DNA from: Aselliscus stoliczkanus
Taxonomy: Eukaryota; Chordata; Mammalia; Chiroptera; Hipposideridae
Length of the DNA stretch: 64,000 bases
Reading direction: 5' to 3'
Assembly (NCBI GenBank): GCA_033961575.1
Contig: CM066737.1
Coordinates: 52,242,771 to 52,306,770 of the forward strand
The notes under the pieces were generated by a model that worked only from the letters and a program-made list of their open reading frames with translations, did not search any database and was not told the DNA's origin. Both the position numbers and the translations under genes were made by a program. Below are positions 59,126 to 64,000 of this stretch, piece by piece (the first letter of the stretch is position 1; every line of letters starts with the position of its first letter).

Positions 59126-60765
59126 GAGCAAAACTTTGTGAATGGTTCTTTTCAGGAATTAGCCTCCCCCCGACCTCCATTCTGGGGTGTCCTTCCTTTT
59201 TTTTCTTTTTCCCTGTGAGACTCAGAGTGACTTGAGCAATCAGCAAAATCAACACTGGGGGTTCTTTGCAAGTATGCTCTCAAGAGGGACAGTCTTCTAT
59301 GGCTTTCCTTTTGAAAAACTTCCCTGGCAGATCTAGGGAAGAGTTTATACAAAACTTAGTTAGGGTTTGCTTTTTCCCTGAGGCACCATTTTCCATTGTT
59401 GCTTTTTAATCACTAGAGTTAAGAAGTTCAGGATTTGCCCAGGTAAGATAAATAAAATGCTTCACTCCATTGGTGATTCTCCAAGCTTAACTTCCCCTCT
59501 CCCATCCCCCTTCAATCTTTCCAACCCAGCCTTCAGGGTCCTGACATAAAACACCCTGTGACCACCCCTTTGCATTCTGCACAACCCCCCAAGATAAGCA
59601 AAACTGATAGGTATATTCAGAGTGCCCACTGGTGTTACTACATCTCTTGATACAAGATTTAGAGAAGTGTGTGAGCTGTATAAAATGGACATTCCAGATT
59701 CAAATCAATGTGCATTTATCATGTACAATTGGATGATTTCACCATTTTTGTTTCCTAAACAGGAACTAATTATTCCCCTTGCATCTTAGCAAATTAACAT
59801 GTCACGTTCTTTGAGACTGGGAGTGTGTTAATTTAAATGACTATATGAGTCCCCTGATGTCAACTACAACTGTCCAGAAATGCTTTTGTTGAAACTCAAT
59901 TGCAGCCACCTTAGGGAAGACGATTATAGAGTGAAAATAATTTCCTTTAAATTGAGTGGGCCCATAGGATTACAGATATTCCAGTGAAATGCTCAGTAAA
60001 ATATTTTTTTATGTAATAGCTTCAGAGTGTTCCACGGATTTTAAGGATTATGTAATTTTTTTTATTAGGTTCAGGTTCTCAGTGAAATCTTGATAGGTCA
60101 AAATGTTTGCTATCTTAGATGTTTCGGTATTCTTTTAGGAAGAATCATATACCACAGGAAAATGATCTGAGGTAGCATCCTGGGCCCTCTACTCGTTTAG
60201 TTCATGTCCTATACCTCTAACAACTAGCCTCAGAAAATGAAAAATGATCTATTGGAAAGTAACTCAGAGGCCCACCTAGTCCTCAAACAGCAAAGAAAGG
60301 TTTTCCATTATTTCCACACGTCTCCATCTTTTGAGGCACCAAGTTTGCCTCTGACAATTTAGAAAGATTTGCATTAATACAGTTCCCCACCCCCTTAAGG
60401 CCTCAATGAACCATACAATTCTGTAAACTTGCACAGTCCATATTCCAAGAGTTCCCAGTACATAAAAGATTCACTGTAATCTCTAATAAATGCCTTAATA
60501 AATTGATGAGTTCTCTGAAAGACCAGGCCCACAGGAACTCACAAATCCTAGAACAAAATTCCCAAGGACTGAGGAAGGGCTTGTGAATCAAACAGTGCCT
60601 TCTCCAGCTTGGGAAAGAAGTGGTGGCTCTAGTTATGTTCCAACCTGGCCTGGACTCCACAGGGCTGGATGGATCCTCTATTCTTAACTTGTTTCCTGGG
60701 CTTTTCTATGCAAATCATTCAGTGGTCTCAGTGCCTGTGATAGGGGCCAGATTCTCATTTCAACA
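59126..60765. other. repeat-free unique DNA
   Basis: No repeat or gene recognised. About 59740-60180 is AT-rich and low in repeats. Conservation cannot be judged from one sequence. Confidence 0.45.
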
Positions 60766-60767
60766 TA

Positions 60768-60846
60768 TTGGGTTGTCGGAAAAGTCATGATGCATTTTTT
60801 CTGTTTTCTGTTGCAAAAATGTGTCATGACTCTTCCGACAACCCAA
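60768..60846. mobile_element. mariner-type palindromic MITE, 79 bp
   Basis: TTGGGTTGTCGGAAAAGTCA on the left is answered by GACTCTTCCGACAACCCAA on the right, with a short T-rich/GCAAAAA centre. TA flanks both sides (60766-60767, 60847-60848). Length and plan recall the MADE1 type of short mariner derivative, but the terminal sequence differs. It does not match the mariner at 7891 or the HFEHLL family. Confidence 0.9.
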
Positions 60847-60859
60847 TATATTTCTTAAC

Positions 60860-60960
60860 CACCTGGCTGGGTTCTTGGGATACAAAGATAAGTAAGACAT
60901 AGTCTCTGCCCTCAAGCACTTCATTCTCTGGTGATAGAAGGAGACCAAAATATTAACAAT
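60860..60960 (-). repeat. L2-like fragment
   Basis: GGGATACAAAGATAAGTAAG then CTGCCCTCAAGCACTTCAT resembles an antisense L2 3' end. Confidence 0.55.
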
Positions 60961-61265
60961 CACAGCTCAGAGAGGTAAATGTTATTATAAAGATATAAAC
61001 ATAACGTAATGTGAGCACTTTTGTTAGTTAACAGAGAGTAAAAATAGCTATAAGGATGACTATTTCCTTCGCTGATGACCACGTTGTTATTATGGATTAA
61101 GATCAGCTTTATCTGAACAAGAAAAAAAAAGAGAAACATGATTAGTTCATTACTGTACATTATAGGGATATACTATATATTGACCAGCATAAAACTTCTT
61201 GCAAAAATTTTTTCGTATGAAAATTCACATTTGGGCCTTTATTTACTGTATAATATAACATTAGT
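60961..61265. other. AT-rich unique-looking DNA
   Basis: Nothing recognised. Confidence 0.45.
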
Positions 61266-61269
61266 TTCA

Positions 61270-61396
61270 TATATCTATCTCGCCTACTATAATGTAAGCT
61301 ACATGAGGGCATGGACTTTTGTCTGTTCATTCACTTATGTATCTGCAGAGCCTAGAATTGAGCCAGTAAATGTTAAATAAATATTTGTTGAACAGA
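61270..61396 (+). repeat. L2 3' end
   Basis: TGTAAGCTACATGAGGGCAT, TATGTATCTGCAGAGCCTAG and TAAATATTTGTTGAACAGAG match the L2 3' end in sense orientation. Confidence 0.88.
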
Positions 61397-61427
61397 GTAG
61401 TATATATAGATACTTAAAAATTATGGT

Positions 61428-61526
61428 GGGCCGGCCAAGTTGCGTGGTGGTTAAGCGCTGGCTTCGGAAGCCAGCGGCCCCGGTTCGGACCCACATATAA
61501 GGGCCAGTGACACTGCCCTCGAGAAA
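61428..61526 (+). mobile_element. GGCCGGCC SINE, short form
   Basis: Short unit. Perfect 12-bp duplication AAAAATTATGGT at 61416-61427 and 61527-61538. Confidence 0.95.
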
Positions 61527-61795
61527 AAAAATTATGGTAAGTGTCATGAAAGAAAATTAACATGTGTGTGGTTAGAGATTGTAACAAGGGTATGGGATGT
61601 TGGTCAGGACATCAGGATAGCTCTCTCTGAGGAAAAGCCATTTGAGCAGAGACTTAAGGAGTCAGCCAAGACAAGAGTGTCACCCTTCAGACAACAGACA
61701 GCTCATATTTCGCATACAAAAGTCCCTGGAAATCTGAAGATGTCTGGTTTTGAAGTGACTCACATCTGCAAGCTACTCATGTAAGGGATGTTTTG

Positions 61796-62109
61796 TTTTG
61801 TTTTGTTTTGTTTTTTGTTCTTTTGTTTTTCTTTCTCCCATACTTTTATTTCAACTGTATTACATTTTGTTCATCATCATTTCCTTTCTTTTGCTTTGTT
61901 GGGTTTATTTTGCTATTCATTTTGTTCATTTGTTTGTTTAATTTATTTTTTATTAGTTTCAGGTGTACAAAGCAATGTACTAGTTAGACATTTAAACGCC
62001 TCATAAAGTGATAACCCAGCCCCCCCAATCTAACACCCTTCTGACATCTTATATAGCTGTTACAATATTAACTATCTTCCCCATGCTGTACTCCATATCC
62101 CGTGACTAT
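61796..62109 (-). mobile_element. L1 3'-end fragment with long T-rich leader
   Basis: Antisense L1 3'UTR of a different family (TTAGTTTCAGGTGTACAAAG, CCCATGCTGTACTCCATATC) at about 61940-62109, preceded by about 145 bp of T-rich sequence starting (TTTTG)n. Probable imperfect duplication AAGGGATGTTTTG / AAGGAATGGTTTTG at 61783-61795 and 62110-62123. Confidence 0.72.
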
Positions 62110-62123
62110 AAGGAATGGTTTTG

Positions 62124-64000
62124 AAGTGGCAATTTTGGGTTGTATTCTTGTATAAAAGATTGCCTTAGTCTCCTTGCTTTACCTAAATCTTTGGGTTTAA
62201 AGCCAAGGAAGCACAGTTCATACCCAGGTTTCCGTCTTACCTCACCCCCTGTATAGGATTCTGGATAGACTTAGCTCTGTGAATTCAACCTCTTGAAACT
62301 CCTCAGTGGCCCCTTTGTAGCTGACACCACAGCTCAGGATGCTCTTCTTCCTTGGCTTGCCTGACAAGAGAGGGGTATGCCATCTGGAGTCAGAAAACAC
62401 CCTGCCAGCCACTGAACAGTTCATCTGATGCCCCAAACAATGAGAATCAGGCGATAGCCAATTCCTTGTCTGCAATTTGCTGATTATCACACTCCAGGGT
62501 GTGGGATTGTACAGCCAGGACCACTTTGCTCTGCCTCTCATCAAGGCAGAATGAACACAGATCCTGACAGGTCAAATCTTACCCCAGACCTCAAACGTTG
62601 TTGTACAAAGGACCAGGCTTAATCTCTGGCCAAGTGTATAATTCATTTATCTGCATGGTCATGAATTCCGGGCTCTCAGGGCAGAAAGCATGGGACATTG
62701 TGACTGGTTCTACAGGCCCAGGGAGTCACTTAAACCCTGATTGTACTGTGAAGGGAGGGATTTTGGAGACAAAGGCCTCTGTCCTCCAGAGATTGAGCAG
62801 ACTGGAAGGGAGCCTATGCACACAAAACAATAGCGCTTTAGGGAGAGGTTGACAGCCTTGTCAGCAATGCCCTTGAACTTCTCTAGATCATGTAAGTGAT
62901 GACAAGGGGGCTGGAATTAATTATTTCATAGACTTTAGTCAAGAGGAATTGAGATAGGTAAAGAGTTCATCTCAGGATGTTTGCCCAATGCACATCCGCC
63001 ACTTTGTAGTGGGGGGAAGTTTTAAACACCAAGAGTCATCTTTTTTTATTTGATCCCTTCTCAGGGAGTTGTTGGGGGTCTTAATTTTTGCCTCCAGCTG
63101 TCAGAGCTCCTTTGCCACCACCCAGAAGACTTGAAGTAAAAGGCAGTGCTCCGTGGAGAGCAGATACTTTAAAGCTAATTGGAAATTGTTTGGAAATTTA
63201 CGGTTTCCTGGCTTGGCCAGCTGGCTTTCTCTCTGATCCTCTGGACTTCCTGCTGAACAGAGATGGGAATGGGATGTCATTCTGTGTTCCTGGAGTTTCA
63301 TTTGCACAGTTCCACAGCCTGAGGGAGGTTGACCCATTGCAATAAATGTAACCTCAAATTTAGAGTTATTTGATTTTGAAGTATGTCAAGCTCCATGTCT
63401 TTCATCTCACTGCAATCTACATGGAACTGTGTGCTATGGAAGGCATTTCAACAACAGATTGTATGTTCCATATACACTGCAGGCTCCAGAAAGGGAGGAG
63501 GCCAAGTGTCATGGAAGGCAAACAGCACTGCAGGGGAATGCAGAGAACAGGGCTCTAGTGCTTACTCTGACCTCCGACAGGCACTATGACCTCCCTGTGT
63601 GGTGACACATCCTGAAGCCTCATTTTTCCTTTTCTCCCTGTTCATTTTTGGGATGTGATGGGAAAGACCTGAGGAAATCTCAAGCCCGGATCTCCCCAGC
63701 CAATCCTGTTAGTGTCCACACTGGCAATCATTCATCACTCCATTGAAGGTTTGTGAGTTCAGCCATTCATTTTCTGGGATGGTGTGAGGCATTAAACACA
63801 TTATCGGTCATTAATACTTTACCCTTCAAATACGTTTACCAAATTAGTCTCAACAGAGAATTGAGTCCCCTGGGGAAATGGACTGGAAATATAAAGCTTT
63901 CTGGAGTTACTGACAGGATTTTGTTTGCTTAGGATTTTTAACCTTTGACTCCTGGTTTCTAGCTCATCAGCAAGTACTAAAGATTCCCTGCTTCATGTGG
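62124..64000. other. unique DNA to the end of the window
   Basis: No repeat recognised. Several 60-100 codon frames occur (for example 62242-62544 -, 63088-63345 +) but none has a recognisable domain. Confidence 0.5.

Noticed and set aside
61746..62128. 12-bp repeat GGTTTTGAAGTG on both sides of the L1 fragment as the target duplication
   Set aside because: The left copy lies about 38 bp away from the T-rich start, while the AAGGRATG repeat sits directly at both edges; the 12-mer is probably coincidence or an extension of it.

Overview
The window is mammalian nuclear DNA with no recognisable protein-coding gene, and it looks like a gene-poor intergenic or intronic stretch. It is built from transposable elements of many ages. 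Old mammal-wide repeats (MIR, L2, MER20, MER5-type hAT fragments, MaLR-like LTRs, old L1) show it is a placental mammal. The abundant tRNA-derived SINEs with a GGCCGGCC head, and a dimeric SINE at 24165 and 35828 that resembles the horseshoe-bat Rhin-1 type, point to a bat, most likely of the Rhinolophoidea. That lineage call is inferred from recalled repeat resemblance and was not checked against a database.

Layout. 1-5245: 3' part of an L1 (ORF2) on the + strand, broken by four SINEs and one DNA transposon. 5.2-12.7 kb: mostly unique DNA, with one SINE, a TA-flanked DNA transposon, a dead mariner, two CA repeats and a GC-richer block at 11-12.4 kb. 12.7-14.3 kb: a MIR split by MER20 and by a SINE-L1-SINE unit that shares one target-site duplication, followed by L2. 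15.9-24 kb: MIR, L2 and old L1 remnants. 24.15-25.07 kb: four SINEs nested in one another. 27.6-29.05 kb: a 50-bp segment present twice. 30.3-32.3 kb: an LTR-like repeat split by a DNA transposon piece, an antisense L1 with its own SINE, and a possible solo LTR. 37.7-42.1 kb: a MIR split by a complete ORF2-deleted (HAL1-like) L1 with 5'UTR, ORF1, 3' end and target-site duplication. 42.1-46.1 kb: a DNA transposon carrying a long SINE, MaLR-like LTRs and L2. 46-54 kb: MIR, MER5-like elements and SINEs. 54.3-57 kb: a 31-bp segment copied into an AT palindrome inside a MIR. 57.3-58.2 kb: two long SINEs at the same target. 60.77 kb: a 79-bp palindromic mariner-type MITE. 61.3-62.1 kb: L2, a SINE and an L1 3' end. 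The last 1.9 kb is unique.

Nothing here works as a pathway. The functional logic is retrotransposition: the ORF2 remnants are the machinery type (endonuclease plus reverse transcriptase) that mobilises the SINEs. Most SINEs carry A-rich tails and 9-17 bp target duplications, as expected for L1-type target-primed insertion. The points most worth attention are the SINE-L1-SINE composite, the two short local templated duplications, the structurally complete HAL1-like element, the two-module SINE family with an expandable internal repeat, and a TA-flanked DNA transposon family ending in a conserved HFEHLL-stop tail.
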